Positions 25,793-33,730 of a stretch of 64,000 nt of DNA are shown one piece after another; within the stretch, counting starts at the first letter, position 1; each line of letters starts with the position of its first letter. The stretch lies in contig NZ_BAAALH010000002.1 of NCBI RefSeq assembly GCF_039528175.1, positions 1,926,543-1,990,542 of the forward strand, in the 5' to 3' direction. The stretch is from Citricoccus alkalitolerans. GTDB lineage: Bacteria > Actinomycetota > Actinomycetes > Actinomycetales > Micrococcaceae. Under the pieces are notes generated by a model, which did not search any database, was not told the DNA's origin, and saw only the letters and a list, made by a program, of their open reading frames with translations. The translations under genes were made by a program, and so were the position numbers.

Positions 25793-25836
25793 CGCAGGGG
25801 CCCGGTGCCGTCCGTGGACGGTGCCGGGCCCCTGCG
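25793..25836. terminator. Bidirectional terminator hairpin
   Basis: A 21-bp stem (25793-25813 with 25816-25836) containing two G-U pairs, between convergent genes ending at 25728 (plus) and 25910 (minus). Confidence 0.85.
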
Positions 25837-25909
25837 TTGTCCGCTCACGGTGAGGCCATTGGTGTGGCCAGGCGGTGGGGGTCAGGTCATGCGGTCTGTC
25901 GGTCTGTGG

Positions 25910-26281
25910 TCAGTTCACGGCACCGGTGTACTTCTCGCCCGGACCCTTGCCCGGGGCGTCCGGGAAGGGCGAGGCCTCGCGGAACGCCAGCTGCAGCGAA
26001 CGCAGCCCGTCGCGCAAGGGTCCAGCGTGCTGGCTGCCGATCTCCGGGGCAGCGGAGGTGACGAGGCCGGCCAGCGCGGTGATCAGCTTGCGCGCCTCAT
26101 CCAGGTCGATCAGCTCCTCGGCGTTCGGCGTGTCGGCCAGGCCGACCTTCACCGCTGACGCGGTCATGAGGTGCACGGCGGCGGTGTTGATGAGTTCCAC
26201 GGCCGGGACCTCATGGATCTCCCGCACCCGATCGTTGACTGGATCGTCTGAGGGGGAGGGATTCTGCTGTTCGTCATTCAT
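25910..26281 (-). CDS. DUF1844 domain protein
   Basis: 123 residues from the ATG at 26279-26281. The conserved segment VPAVELINTAAVHLMTASAVKVGLAD identifies DUF1844, and LIDLDEARKLITALAGLVTSAAP continues the helical domain. It is a soluble helical protein of unknown function that stands next to infC in many actinobacteria. A longer frame from 26380 exists, but family members begin with a short acidic tail such as MNDEQQNPSPSDDP, so the shorter form is chosen. It is divergent from infC. Confidence 0.82.
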   Translation of the reverse strand: MNDEQQNPSPSDDPVNDRVREIHEVPAVELINTAAVHLMTASAVKVGLADTPNAEELIDLDEARKLITALAGLVTSAAPEIGSQHAGPLRDGLRSLQLAFREASPFPDAPGKGPGEKYTGAVN

Positions 26282-26609
26282 GCTGGTAAGCTTGTCACAG
26301 ACCAGCTGGTCCCGTGCCTCAATCCACTGCAGTACGTGTGTGAGATGGGTGACGAGATCAGCCATCGAAGTGGAGGCCATCTCCCACCCGCGTCAGCAGG
26401 ACGTCCGCCTCGGCGGACCGAGTTGCCGGGTCACCGGTCGGACGGCCCCCGGAAGGGGGTTCGTTGACCGATGGGTTGTCGGATACGTTCGTCAGCCAGG
26501 CCTCCGTCTGCGTTGAGCACGGAGGCCTTAGTCGTCTCCGGATCTGCGCAGGGAGCCGCACCGGGAAGGTGGCCCCGCATCCACAGCGTCCAGAAACAGG
26601 AGTTGCAAG
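26282..26609 (+). promoter_or_regulatory. infC promoter and leader region with hairpin
   Basis: 328 bases between DUF1844 and infC. A 10-bp inverted repeat (26499-26508 and 26520-26529, 11-base loop) lies in what should be the infC 5' UTR and could be an attenuator. TTGACC (26465-26470) and TACGTT (26485-26490) are possible promoter parts, but only 14 bases apart. AGGAG (26598-26602) is the infC ribosome-binding site. Confidence 0.5.
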
Positions 26610-27626
26610 ATTAGCGAGCCAAGAATCAACGAACGGATCCGCGTGCCCGAGGTGCGCCTGGTCGGCCCCCAGGGCGAGCAGGTGGGAATTGTGCGCATCG
26701 AGGATGCGTTGCGTCTAGCCGCCGAGTCCGATCTGGACCTCGTTGAAGTGGCCCCCACGGCCAAGCCGCCGGTCTGCAAGCTCATGGACTTCGGCAAGTG
26801 GAAGTACGAGGCCGCTGTCAAGGCCCGTGAGGCCCGGAAGAACCAGACCAACACGATCCTCAAGGAAGTCCGCTTCCGCCTGAAGATCGACAAGCATGAC
26901 TATGAGACCAAGACCGGTCATGCCCGAAAGTTCCTCACCGCTGGGGACAAGGTCAAGGCCATGATCCAGTTCCGTGGACGTGAGCAGCAGCGCCCCGAGC
27001 TGGGCATCCGCCTGCTCCAGAAGTTCGCTGAGGACGTGGCCGATGTCGGCATGGTCGAGTCGAGCCCTCGCCAGGACGGCCGCAACATGGTCATGGTGAT
27101 CGGTCCGCTGAAGAACAAGTCCGAGGCCCGTGCCGAGGCCCGCAAGCACCAGGAGCCGAAGCAGGATCGCGTTGGTTCCCGCCGTGACGTGGCGGCTCGT
27201 GAGGCGAAGCAGAAGGTCGCCGAGGACACCTCCTCGGCGCCGCTTTCCAGCACGATGTCGGATGCCATGCCGGAAGAGCTGAAGAAGCTGGCTCAGGCCG
27301 GTACCGAGGCTCCGGCCACGGAAGCTCCGGAGGCTCCGGTGGAGAAGCCGGCCGAGAAGCCTGCCAGCCAGCAGGCCCCGGCCCAGGCTGCTCCGGCAGA
27401 CAAGCCGGTTCCGGCCAAGGCAGCTCCGGCCGCCAAGCCGGCGGCCGCGAGGCCAGCCGCCGCCAAGCCCGCTGCGGCCAAACCTGCCGTGGCACCCAAG
27501 CCGGCGGCGGCCAAGCCCGCCGCGAAGCCGGCACCGGCTCCCAAGCCGGCCATGCCGAAGCCGTCTGCGGCACCCAAGCCCGGTGCAGTGCCGAGGCCCG
27601 GTCCCAAGCCGGGCGGAAGCAAGTAG
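26610..27626 (+). CDS. infC: Translation initiation factor IF-3 with ATT start codon and long C-terminal tail
   Basis: 338 residues. The sequence after the start reads ISEPRINERIRVPEVRLVG, the canonical IF-3 N-terminus, and no ATG/GTG/TTG precedes it in frame. ATT (26610-26612) lies seven bases after AGGAG. Use of AUU is known from Escherichia coli infC, where IF-3 represses its own synthesis by rejecting this codon. The two IF-3 domains end near residue 185. The remaining 150 residues are an unusual Ala/Pro/Lys-rich tail, seen in other Micrococcaceae. It heads the infC-rpmI-rplT operon. A GTG at 26643 would cut off conserved residues. Confidence 0.93.
   Translation: MSEPRINERIRVPEVRLVGPQGEQVGIVRIEDALRLAAESDLDLVEVAPTAKPPVCKLMDFGKWKYEAAVKAREARKNQTNTILKEVRFRLKIDKHDYETKTGHARKFLTAGDKVKAMIQFRGREQQRPELGIRLLQKFAEDVADVGMVESSPRQDGRNMVMVIGPLKNKSEARAEARKHQEPKQDRVGSRRDVAAREAKQKVAEDTSSAPLSSTMSDAMPEELKKLAQAGTEAPATEAPEAPVEKPAEKPASQQAPAQAAPADKPVPAKAAPAAKPAAARPAAAKPAAAKPAVAPKPAAAKPAAKPAPAPKPAMPKPSAAPKPGAVPRPGPKPGGSK
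27340..27623 (+). repeat. Coding repeat: PAKPAAA-type tail of IF-3
   Basis: Degenerate in-frame repeats coding for APAKPAA/AAKPAA/APKPA units, an extended cationic tail with Lys about every fourth to sixth residue. The translation is low-complexity and expected to be disordered. Confidence 0.85.
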
Positions 27627-27751
27627 ACCAGCACCACCCTTTCGTCACCGGCTTCTGGCCGGTACGGACCAGATCGGCCCGCCTCAGGGAGGGTCCACGT
27701 AGCACTGTCCGCCCGACGGGCGGACAGCCAACATGAAGGAGAACGGCAGCC

Positions 27752-27946
27752 ATGCCGAAGATGAAGACCCACAGCGGAGCCAAGAAGCGCTTCCGCGTGA
27801 CCGGTTCCGGCAAGCTGATGCGTCAGCAGGCCAACCGCCGCCACTACTTGGAGCACAAGCCCTCCACGCTGACCCGCCGTCTGGCCTCCGACCAGTTGGT
27901 CTCCAAGGCCAACGTCAAGACCATCAAGCGGATGCTGGGCATCTGA
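27752..27946 (+). CDS. rpmI: 50S ribosomal protein L35
   Basis: 64 residues, full length: MPKMKTHSGAKKRFRVTGSG is the family N-terminus and VKTIKRMLG the end. It is part of the large ribosomal subunit. AAGGAG (27734-27739) lies upstream. It is the middle gene of the infC-rpmI-rplT operon, 125 bases behind infC. Confidence 0.98.
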   Translation: MPKMKTHSGAKKRFRVTGSGKLMRQQANRRHYLEHKPSTLTRRLASDQLVSKANVKTIKRMLGI

Positions 27947-28034
27947 CATTTCCCCGTGGCCTTCTCGGCCGCACACAGCTAGCCGCCGCGACTGACGAAG
28001 TACGCGGTGGGCATCGATTCTAAGGAGTACGCAC

Positions 28035-28421
28035 GTGGCACGTGTGAAGCGGGCAGTCAACGCCCACAAGAAGCGCCGGGTGGTCTTGGACCGCGCGGCC
28101 GGTTACCGCGGACAGCGTTCCCGCCTTTACCGCAAGGCCAAGGAACAGCTGCTGCACTCGTATGTCTACAATTACCAGCACCGCAAGAAGCGCAAGGGCG
28201 ACTTCCGCCGCCTGTGGATCACCCGTATCAACGCGGCATCCCGCGCCAACGGCATGACCTACAACCGCTTCATGCAGGGCCTCAAGCTGGCCGGCATCGA
28301 GGTGGACCGCCGCATGCTCGCCGAGCTGGCCGTGTCCGACTCTGCCGCGTTCGCCGCCCTGGTGACGGCCTCCCGCGCAGCCCTGCCGGCTGACGTCAAC
28401 GCCCCGGCAGTCGCGAAGTAA
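28035..28421 (+). CDS. rplT: 50S ribosomal protein L20
   Basis: 128 residues. ARVKRAVNAHKKRR and YRGQRSRLYRKAKEQLLHS bind 23S rRNA, and FMQGLKLAGIEVDRRMLAEL is the globular C-terminal signature. It is needed early in 50S assembly. The GTG start is preceded by AAGGAG (28022-28027). An RNA-methyltransferase gene follows 57 bases later. Confidence 0.98.
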   Translation: MARVKRAVNAHKKRRVVLDRAAGYRGQRSRLYRKAKEQLLHSYVYNYQHRKKRKGDFRRLWITRINAASRANGMTYNRFMQGLKLAGIEVDRRMLAELAVSDSAAFAALVTASRAALPADVNAPAVAK

Positions 28422-28477
28422 GTACGCGCACCCGATGACGGTGGCCGCCCCAGGTCCGCCACCGAACTCGGAACACC

Positions 28478-29434
28478 ATGAACGAGCGCCCCGATCAGGA
28501 CGTGATGACCAACCCCCGGGCAGACCGGGTCAGGAAGGTCGCACGCCTGGCGGGGCGCTCGTCGCGTTCCCGGGAGGGCTTGTTCCTCGCCGAGGGACCG
28601 CAGTCCTCCCGGGAGGCGCTGCGGGCGCACCTGGGGATGCTGGGGCCTCATCCCGAGCATGATGCCGGCACTGCCCAGTCCGCAGACCGTCAGTCACCCC
28701 GTCCGGAGGGTTACACCCAGTGGATTCCGGGGAGGGTCGTGGAGTCCGTCTACCTCTCCGCCCGGGTGGCAGACCGTGACCCGGAGCTGGCGGGCCTGGT
28801 CGGCCATGCCGCCGGTCGAGGCGTGATGGTGCGGTGGGCGAGCGACGAGGTCTTGGATGCCATGGCCGATGCCGTCACCGGGCAGGGCATCATCACCGTG
28901 TGTCACATCCCGGACACCGACGCCGCTTCCGTCCTCGCCGCCCTGCCGGAGCCGGGTCTGGCCGCTGTCCTGTGCCGAGTCCAGGACCCCGGCAACGCGG
29001 GGACCGTCCTGCGGGCGGCGGATGCCTCGGGCGCCGGTGTCGTGGTGCTGACGGCCGGTTCCGTGGATGTGTTCAATCCCAAGGTGGTGCGCTCCACGGC
29101 CGGTTCACTGTTCCACGTACCCGTCGTGACCTCGGTGGAGGCCGTTACCGCCGTGGGAACACTCCGGGACCGTGGTCTGGTGGTGCTGGCAGCGGACGGC
29201 TACGGGTCCGTGGTGCTGGACCGGCCGCCGTCGGGCCTGCTGACCGGGCCGACGGCCTGGTTGTTCGGCAATGAGGCCCAGGGTTTGTCCGCCGATGAAC
29301 TGGCGTTGGCTGACGAGAGGGTGGCGGTCCCGCTGTACGGTCGGGCCGAATCACTCAACGTGGCCACGGCGGCGACCGTCTGCCTCTACGCCTCGGCCAT
29401 GGCGCAGCACGCGCCGGACGGCGCCTCGGCCTGA
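28478..29434 (+). CDS. TrmH/SpoU family RNA 2'-O-ribose methyltransferase
   Basis: 318 residues. The N-terminal substrate-binding domain (about 12-130) contains RVRKVARLAGRSSRSREGLFLAEG. The SPOUT domain has the three motifs: LCRVQDPGNAGTVLRAADASG (motif 1), WLFGNEAQGLS (motif 2) and VPLYGRAESLNVATAATVCLY (motif 3), forming the knotted SAM site. It methylates a ribose of rRNA or tRNA; the exact target cannot be read from the sequence. The start may be ATG 28478 or ATG 28505; the latter has AGGA upstream. It belongs to the rplT operon and ends at a strong terminator. Confidence 0.88.
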   Translation: MNERPDQDVMTNPRADRVRKVARLAGRSSRSREGLFLAEGPQSSREALRAHLGMLGPHPEHDAGTAQSADRQSPRPEGYTQWIPGRVVESVYLSARVADRDPELAGLVGHAAGRGVMVRWASDEVLDAMADAVTGQGIITVCHIPDTDAASVLAALPEPGLAAVLCRVQDPGNAGTVLRAADASGAGVVVLTAGSVDVFNPKVVRSTAGSLFHVPVVTSVEAVTAVGTLRDRGLVVLAADGYGSVVLDRPPSGLLTGPTAWLFGNEAQGLSADELALADERVAVPLYGRAESLNVATAATVCLYASAMAQHAPDGASA

Positions 29435-29473
29435 GGTGATCTGAACCTCCGCCGCAGGCACGGCCACGACACG

Positions 29474-29509
29474 ACGAAGGGCGCCCCCTCAGGAGGGGGC
29501 GCCCTTCGT
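29474..29509. terminator. Strong terminator after the RNA methyltransferase gene
   Basis: A perfect 17-bp stem (29474-29490 with 29493-29509) with a 2-base centre, GC-rich, followed by CTTG. It stands between convergent genes. Confidence 0.9.
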
Positions 29510-29535
29510 CTTGACGGGGTGGGGGTGGAGGACGG

Positions 29536-29808
29536 TCAGGCCTCCTTGTTGCTGGTCCGCCGGGTGATGGCCTGCCAGGCGAACGCAACGATCACGCCGC
29601 CGATGATGGCGAAGATCCACGTTCCGAAGCTCCAGAACTCGTCCATGGCACCCACGCCGACCAGGCTGGCGATCCAGCCGCCCAGCACGGCGCCGATGAG
29701 GCCGGTGATCAGGGCAGTGATCCATCCGCCGCCCTGCTTGCCGGGAAGAATGAGCCGGGCGATGACGCCGGCGATGAGTCCGAGGATGATCCAGCTGATG
29801 AAGCCCAT
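29536..29808 (-). CDS. GlsB/YeaQ/YmgE family small membrane protein
   Basis: 90 residues with three membrane helices: IISWIILGLIAGVIARLILPG-like N-terminal part, ITALITGLIGAVLGGWIASL and TWIFAIIGGVIVAFAWQAI. The PGKQGGGW loop between helices one and two is the family signature (transglycosylase-associated protein, stress-induced). It is a general stress membrane protein of unknown mechanism. GGGG precedes the ATG by nine bases. The gene stands alone between the terminator and the MFS gene. Confidence 0.88.
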   Translation of the reverse strand: MGFISWIILGLIAGVIARLILPGKQGGGWITALITGLIGAVLGGWIASLVGVGAMDEFWSFGTWIFAIIGGVIVAFAWQAITRRTSNKEA

Positions 29809-29939
29809 GTTGTCTACCCCTTCGTGCTCGTGAATCAGAACGGATACGGAAAGTGTCCGTCCGTGGCGGGCCTGGTCCACGGTTGATGGACGTTCAGGAA
29901 CTGCGCCTGGGCACAACATAGCAAGCCGGGCCGGAATTT

Positions 29940-31190
29940 TCAGGTGTTGCGGGACCGTAGTAGCACGAGGGACAGTAGGAGTCCGACGCAGGCGAGGGCC
30001 GCTCCGGCGCCCGCCGGCACCTGCAGGCCGAGACCGGCCTGGATCACGGATGCTCCCACCCAGGCGCCCATGGCGTTGGCCAGGTTGAGGGCCGAGTGGT
30101 TCAGTGCCCCGGACAGTTGAGGTGCCTGCGGGGCGGCGTCGACGAGCAGGACCTGCAGGGATGGGACCAGCGCTGAGGCGGCCATCGCGGCGGCAAGCAG
30201 CGGCACCAGCGAGAGGAGCCACCACTGGGCGGTCAGGCTGAAGCAGGCCAGGGCCACGGCGACGATGGCGAGCATCCACTGCAGGGTCCGCCGTGCTGAG
30301 CGGTCGGACAGGGCGCCACCGATTAGGGTGCCTACCACCATGCCGACCCCGTAGAGGGCCATGATGACCGGCACCAGCTGCGGGGCCATTCCACCGACGT
30401 CCGTGAAGACGGGGGCGATATAGGTGTAGAGGGCGAACATTCCCGCGAAGCCGATGATGCCGACCACGATCGCCCGCCAGAGCGCCGGCGATCTCAGGGC
30501 CGTCAGCTCACCGCGCACGGAGGCTCCGGGGGGAGCCGGGACGCGGGGGACCAGCCAGGCCACGGTGGCCATGGTGGCAGCGCCGAAGAGGCCTGTGACG
30601 ATGAACATCCACCGCCATCCGGAATTCTGGCCCAACCAGGTGGCCAACGGAACCCCGATGAGGTTCGCGACGGACAGTCCCGCCATGACCCAGGCGATGG
30701 CCTGGCCGCGGCGGGCCGGTCCGGCCAGGTGGGCGGCGGCCAGGGCGGCGGCCGAGAAGTACGCGCCGTGTGGCAGACCGGAGATGAACCGGGCCATGAG
30801 CATGGTGGTGAAGTCCGGGGCGAACAGGCTGGCGGCGTGGCCGATGACGAACAGTGCCATCAGCCACAGGGCGGAGGTGCGCCGATCGATCCGGGCCATG
30901 CCGGCGGCCAGCAGGGGCGCCCCGATGACCACGCCGAGGGCGTAGGCCGAGATGAGGATGCCGCCTGCCGGCAGATCGACTCCCAGGTCTGCCACCGCTT
31001 CGGGGAGCAGGCCCATGATGGCGAACTCGGTGGTGCCTATCGCGAAGCCGCCGAGGGCCAGTGCGAGGATGCCCGGCAGGATGGCGCGACGTCCAGGTGG
31101 GTCGGAACGCGAAGCGGACGATGACGTAGTTGACGAGGAGGGCGTGGATGGTGAGGCGGAGGAGGGGTCGTCGGAAGCGGTGTTCGGCAC
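29940..31190 (-). CDS. MFS transporter, AraJ/YdhP-like efflux family
   Basis: 416 residues, twelve predicted helices in two halves. A Ser/Thr-rich N-terminal tail of about 30 residues precedes LALALGGFAIGTTEFAIMGLLP, which is typical of the AraJ/NepI/PbuE-like drug:proton antiporters. The motif-A region between helices 2 and 3 reads GMARIDRRTSALWLMALFV. The substrate is probably a drug, purine or sugar; it cannot be told. The start is GTG at 31188-31190. It is divergent from the NUDIX gene with 105 bases between starts. Confidence 0.85.
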   Translation of the reverse strand: MPNTASDDPSSASPSTPSSSTTSSSASRSDPPGRRAILPGILALALGGFAIGTTEFAIMGLLPEAVADLGVDLPAGGILISAYALGVVIGAPLLAAGMARIDRRTSALWLMALFVIGHAASLFAPDFTTMLMARFISGLPHGAYFSAAALAAAHLAGPARRGQAIAWVMAGLSVANLIGVPLATWLGQNSGWRWMFIVTGLFGAATMATVAWLVPRVPAPPGASVRGELTALRSPALWRAIVVGIIGFAGMFALYTYIAPVFTDVGGMAPQLVPVIMALYGVGMVVGTLIGGALSDRSARRTLQWMLAIVAVALACFSLTAQWWLLSLVPLLAAAMAASALVPSLQVLLVDAAPQAPQLSGALNHSALNLANAMGAWVGASVIQAGLGLQVPAGAGAALACVGLLLSLVLLRSRNT

Positions 31191-31283
31191 TGATACAGAC
31201 TACGGTCCCCACGCTCCCATGGCGCGCTTCGCGGGCGGTCCTCTCCGGTGGCGATCGCCCGCGCAACGCAGGGGGAGGGTGGG

Positions 31284-31289
31284 TAGGCT
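31284..31289 (+). promoter_or_regulatory. -10-like box for leaderless NUDIX transcript
   Basis: TAGGCT six bases before the ATG at 31296; no Shine-Dalgarno can exist if transcription starts at the codon. No -35 is evident. Confidence 0.5.
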
Positions 31290-31295
31290 CGGGGG

Positions 31296-31814
31296 ATGAG
31301 TGACATCACCTCGGAGCCCCCGGCCGTGCCCCTCCACGTGAAGGATCCGAACGCGGTGTCCCGTCCGGTCTCCCGCCCCGTCTCCCGAACGCCTCGGCCG
31401 GTTGTTGGGGCCGCCGTGCTGGACGAGGTGGCGGCCCCGTCGGCGCTGCTGGCCGCCCGGCGAAGCGCACCGGAGGCCCTGGCAGGCCTGTGGGAGTTCC
31501 CAGGCGGCAAGGTGGAGCCGGGGGAGGACTCCCGCGCCGCGCTGGTCCGGGAGGTGCGCGAGGAGCTCGGGGTTCACATCCGGCTGGACCGCGAGGTGGC
31601 CGCCGACCATCCGGAGGGCTGGCTGCTGGGCAACGGCGCCAGGATGCGCGTCTTCACTGCCGTGATCATCGATGGCGATCCCCGACCACTGGAGGATCAC
31701 GATCTGCTCGAGTGGCGTGCCCTCGATGGGGCCACGCTGCAGGAGCTGGACTGGATTCCGGCGGACCGACCCATCGTGGATGCACTGGTGGAGCTCGTGC
31801 GCCCCGAGGGTTGA
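31296..31814 (+). CDS. NUDIX hydrolase, MutT-like
   Basis: 172 residues. The Nudix box GX5EX7REUXEEXGU is complete at residues 71-93 (GKVEPGE ... REVREELGV). The preceding WEFPGG is typical of MutT-type 8-oxo-dGTP diphosphatases, which clean oxidised nucleotides. The N-terminus has a short SRPVSRPVSR repeat before the fold begins (about residue 34). It is convergent with the radical SAM gene, only four bases apart. Other NUDIX substrates remain possible. Confidence 0.87.
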   Translation: MSDITSEPPAVPLHVKDPNAVSRPVSRPVSRTPRPVVGAAVLDEVAAPSALLAARRSAPEALAGLWEFPGGKVEPGEDSRAALVREVREELGVHIRLDREVAADHPEGWLLGNGARMRVFTAVIIDGDPRPLEDHDLLEWRALDGATLQELDWIPADRPIVDALVELVRPEG

Positions 31815-31818
31815 TGCC

Positions 31819-32937
31819 CTAGAACAGCGCCGGCTGTGGTGCGGGAACCGGCTGGGCAGGGCCCGTGGTCCCGGCTGGAGCCTGGTGGGCACCCTCGCCG
31901 GGGCGATGGGCCGCGGGGCTCGGTCCGCCATCGTCCGGACGGGTGATGCGGTGGGCCCCCTCATGATGCAGGCCATGGCGCCGGGCTGCGGCGGAGGCTC
32001 GGCGTCCGAGTGCCTTGCGGTAGGAAGCGGGGGCATAGGAACTGCGGCCGTAGAGCTGGCGGTATCCGTCCAGCAGGTCCGGGTGGTCCTCCTCGATCCA
32101 CTGCAGGTACCACTGCCGCGCTCCGGGCCGCAGATGTAGGGCCCCAGCCAGCACGGACTGGGCGCCGGCACCGGCCAGTGCGGTCATGAGGTCCTCCAGC
32201 TGGCGATCGGAATCCGTGAGCCAGGGCAGCAGGGGCATGGCCATGACCGTGACCTGGGCGCCGGCCGAGGACAGCTTCTCGATGAGCTTGAGCCGTGCCG
32301 CCGGTGTGGGCGTGCCCGGCTCGACCCGATGGGCGAGGTTCGCGTCCAGCATGGCCAGGGAGACGGAGACCTGAACCGGCACCTGGCGCGAGGCCGAGGC
32401 CAACAGGTCCAGGTCTCGCCCCAGGAGGGTGCCCTTGGTCAGGATGGAGAAGGGGGTGCCCGCGTCTGTCAGGGCCGTGATGATGCCGGGCATGAGCCGG
32501 TACCGGCCCTCGGCCCGTTGGTAGGGGTCCGTGTTGGTGCCCAGGGCCACCAGCTCGCGGTTCCAGCCGGGGCGTGCCAACTCCCGCCGGAGGATCTCGG
32601 GGGTGTTCACCTTGACGACGATCTGCTGGTCGAAATCGGTGCCCGCGTTGAAGTCCAGGTATTCGTGGGTGCTGCGTGCGTAGCAGTACCGGCATGCATG
32701 GGTGCAGCCCCGGTAGGGATTGACGGTCCAGCGGAAGGGCATGGGGGAGGAGTCCGGGACCTTGTTCAGGGCCGACTTGGCCACGACCTCGTGGAAGGTG
32801 GTATCCGCGAACTCCGGCGTGGTGATGGAACGCTGCAGGCCGGAGAGCGGGAGCAGGGCGGCCGGTGCGGCCGGAGTGCCGCCGTCGCCCTGCTCGATCC
32901 CGTCCCCGGCCTGCAGAGTCTGCGCTTCCCATCGCAT
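31819..32937 (-). CDS. Rv2578c family radical SAM protein
   Basis: 372 residues from the ATG at 32935-32937 (MRWEAQ), the family-typical start; a longer frame would begin in the promoter. The [4Fe-4S] motif is CX3CX2C at C78, C82 and C85 (CTHACRYC), followed by a TIM-barrel (KVNTPEILRREL; LALGTNTDPYQRAEG). It resembles the Rv2578c/SplB-like group, whose substrate is not established. The C-terminal 50 residues are His/Pro/Gln-rich low complexity. It is divergent from pcp with 55 bases between start codons. Confidence 0.86.
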   Translation of the reverse strand: MRWEAQTLQAGDGIEQGDGGTPAAPAALLPLSGLQRSITTPEFADTTFHEVVAKSALNKVPDSSPMPFRWTVNPYRGCTHACRYCYARSTHEYLDFNAGTDFDQQIVVKVNTPEILRRELARPGWNRELVALGTNTDPYQRAEGRYRLMPGIITALTDAGTPFSILTKGTLLGRDLDLLASASRQVPVQVSVSLAMLDANLAHRVEPGTPTPAARLKLIEKLSSAGAQVTVMAMPLLPWLTDSDRQLEDLMTALAGAGAQSVLAGALHLRPGARQWYLQWIEEDHPDLLDGYRQLYGRSSYAPASYRKALGRRASAAARRHGLHHEGAHRITRPDDGGPSPAAHRPGEGAHQAPAGTTGPAQPVPAPQPALF

Positions 32938-32943
32938 GCTTCG

Positions 32944-32986
32944 ATTAGAACACATGTACTAACGGTGGTGCAAGAGGCGTTACGCT
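32944..32986. promoter_or_regulatory. Overlapping divergent leaderless promoters
   Basis: Minus strand: TTGCAC (opposite 32968-32973), 18-base spacer, TCTAAT (opposite 32944-32949), then six bases to the radical SAM ATG. Plus strand: TACGCT (32981-32986), then six bases to the pcp ATG. Both transcripts would start at or next to the codon. Confidence 0.6.
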
Positions 32987-32992
32987 GAAGTC

Positions 32993-33724
32993 ATGACCGG
33001 TCCCGGCCCCGCCACCGCAGCCCACCACGTCCCTGGCCTCGCACCCCTGCTGCTCACCGGCTTTGAGCCCTTCGCGGGGGATGGGCACAACCCCTCCTGG
33101 CCTGCGGCGCAGGAGGCCGCCCGTCGACTCCGGGTCCGCGGCGTCGACGCGGTCGCCGTGAGGCTGCCCTGTTCTTTCGCCGGATCCACCGAGGCCCTGG
33201 AGCGGGCACTGTCCGAGCACCGCCCCGGGATCGTCATCGCCTGCGGTCTGGCCGGCGGCAGGACGGGGCTGGCCGTGGAGAGGGTGGCCGTCAACCTTCA
33301 GGATGCCCGCATCCCGGACAACGCCGGTGTTCAGCCGGCAGGACAGGCCGTGGACGACGCCGGCCCCGCCGCCTATTTCTCCACCCTGCCGGTCAAGCGC
33401 ATCGTCGCCGCGCTGCGCGAGGCCGAGATTCCGGCCGAGCTGTCCCTGAGCGCGGGCAGTTTCGTCTGCAACCACCTCTTCTACGCGCTGATGGCCCGGG
33501 CGGAAACCAGTTCCGTGCGAACCGCCGGGTTCATCCACGTGCCGTGGGACGAGAACGCGCCGCGAAGAACAACACGGGCGGGTGCGCATGTCCGTGACGG
33601 GGCCCGTCTGGAACCGTGGCCGATCGTGCCTGGAACCCAGCAGGCCGAGGCGCTCGTGATCGCGGCGCTGGAAGCGGCGCGGCCGGCGTCGGACCTCGGC
33701 GAGCCGGATGGCTCGCTGTACTAG
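32993..33724 (+). CDS. pcp: Pyrrolidone-carboxylate peptidase (pyroglutamyl peptidase I)
   Basis: 243 residues. It removes N-terminal pyroglutamate from peptides in the cytosol. The catalytic triad of peptidase family C15 is visible: E96 (GLAVERVAVN), C159 (SAGSFVCNHLFY) and H182 (GFIHVPW). LLTGFEPFAGDGHNPSW is the family N-terminal signature. The usual length is about 215, so the first 15 residues and the C-terminus are slightly long. Six bases separate it from the convergent MFS gene. Confidence 0.93.
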   Translation: MTGPGPATAAHHVPGLAPLLLTGFEPFAGDGHNPSWPAAQEAARRLRVRGVDAVAVRLPCSFAGSTEALERALSEHRPGIVIACGLAGGRTGLAVERVAVNLQDARIPDNAGVQPAGQAVDDAGPAAYFSTLPVKRIVAALREAEIPAELSLSAGSFVCNHLFYALMARAETSSVRTAGFIHVPWDENAPRRTTRAGAHVRDGARLEPWPIVPGTQQAEALVIAALEAARPASDLGEPDGSLY

Positions 33725-33730
33725 CCGACC

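Noticed and set aside
26282..26380. Longer start of the DUF1844 protein (ATG at 26380)
   Set aside because: The extra 33 residues do not resemble family N-termini and the ATG 26281 gives the normal form.
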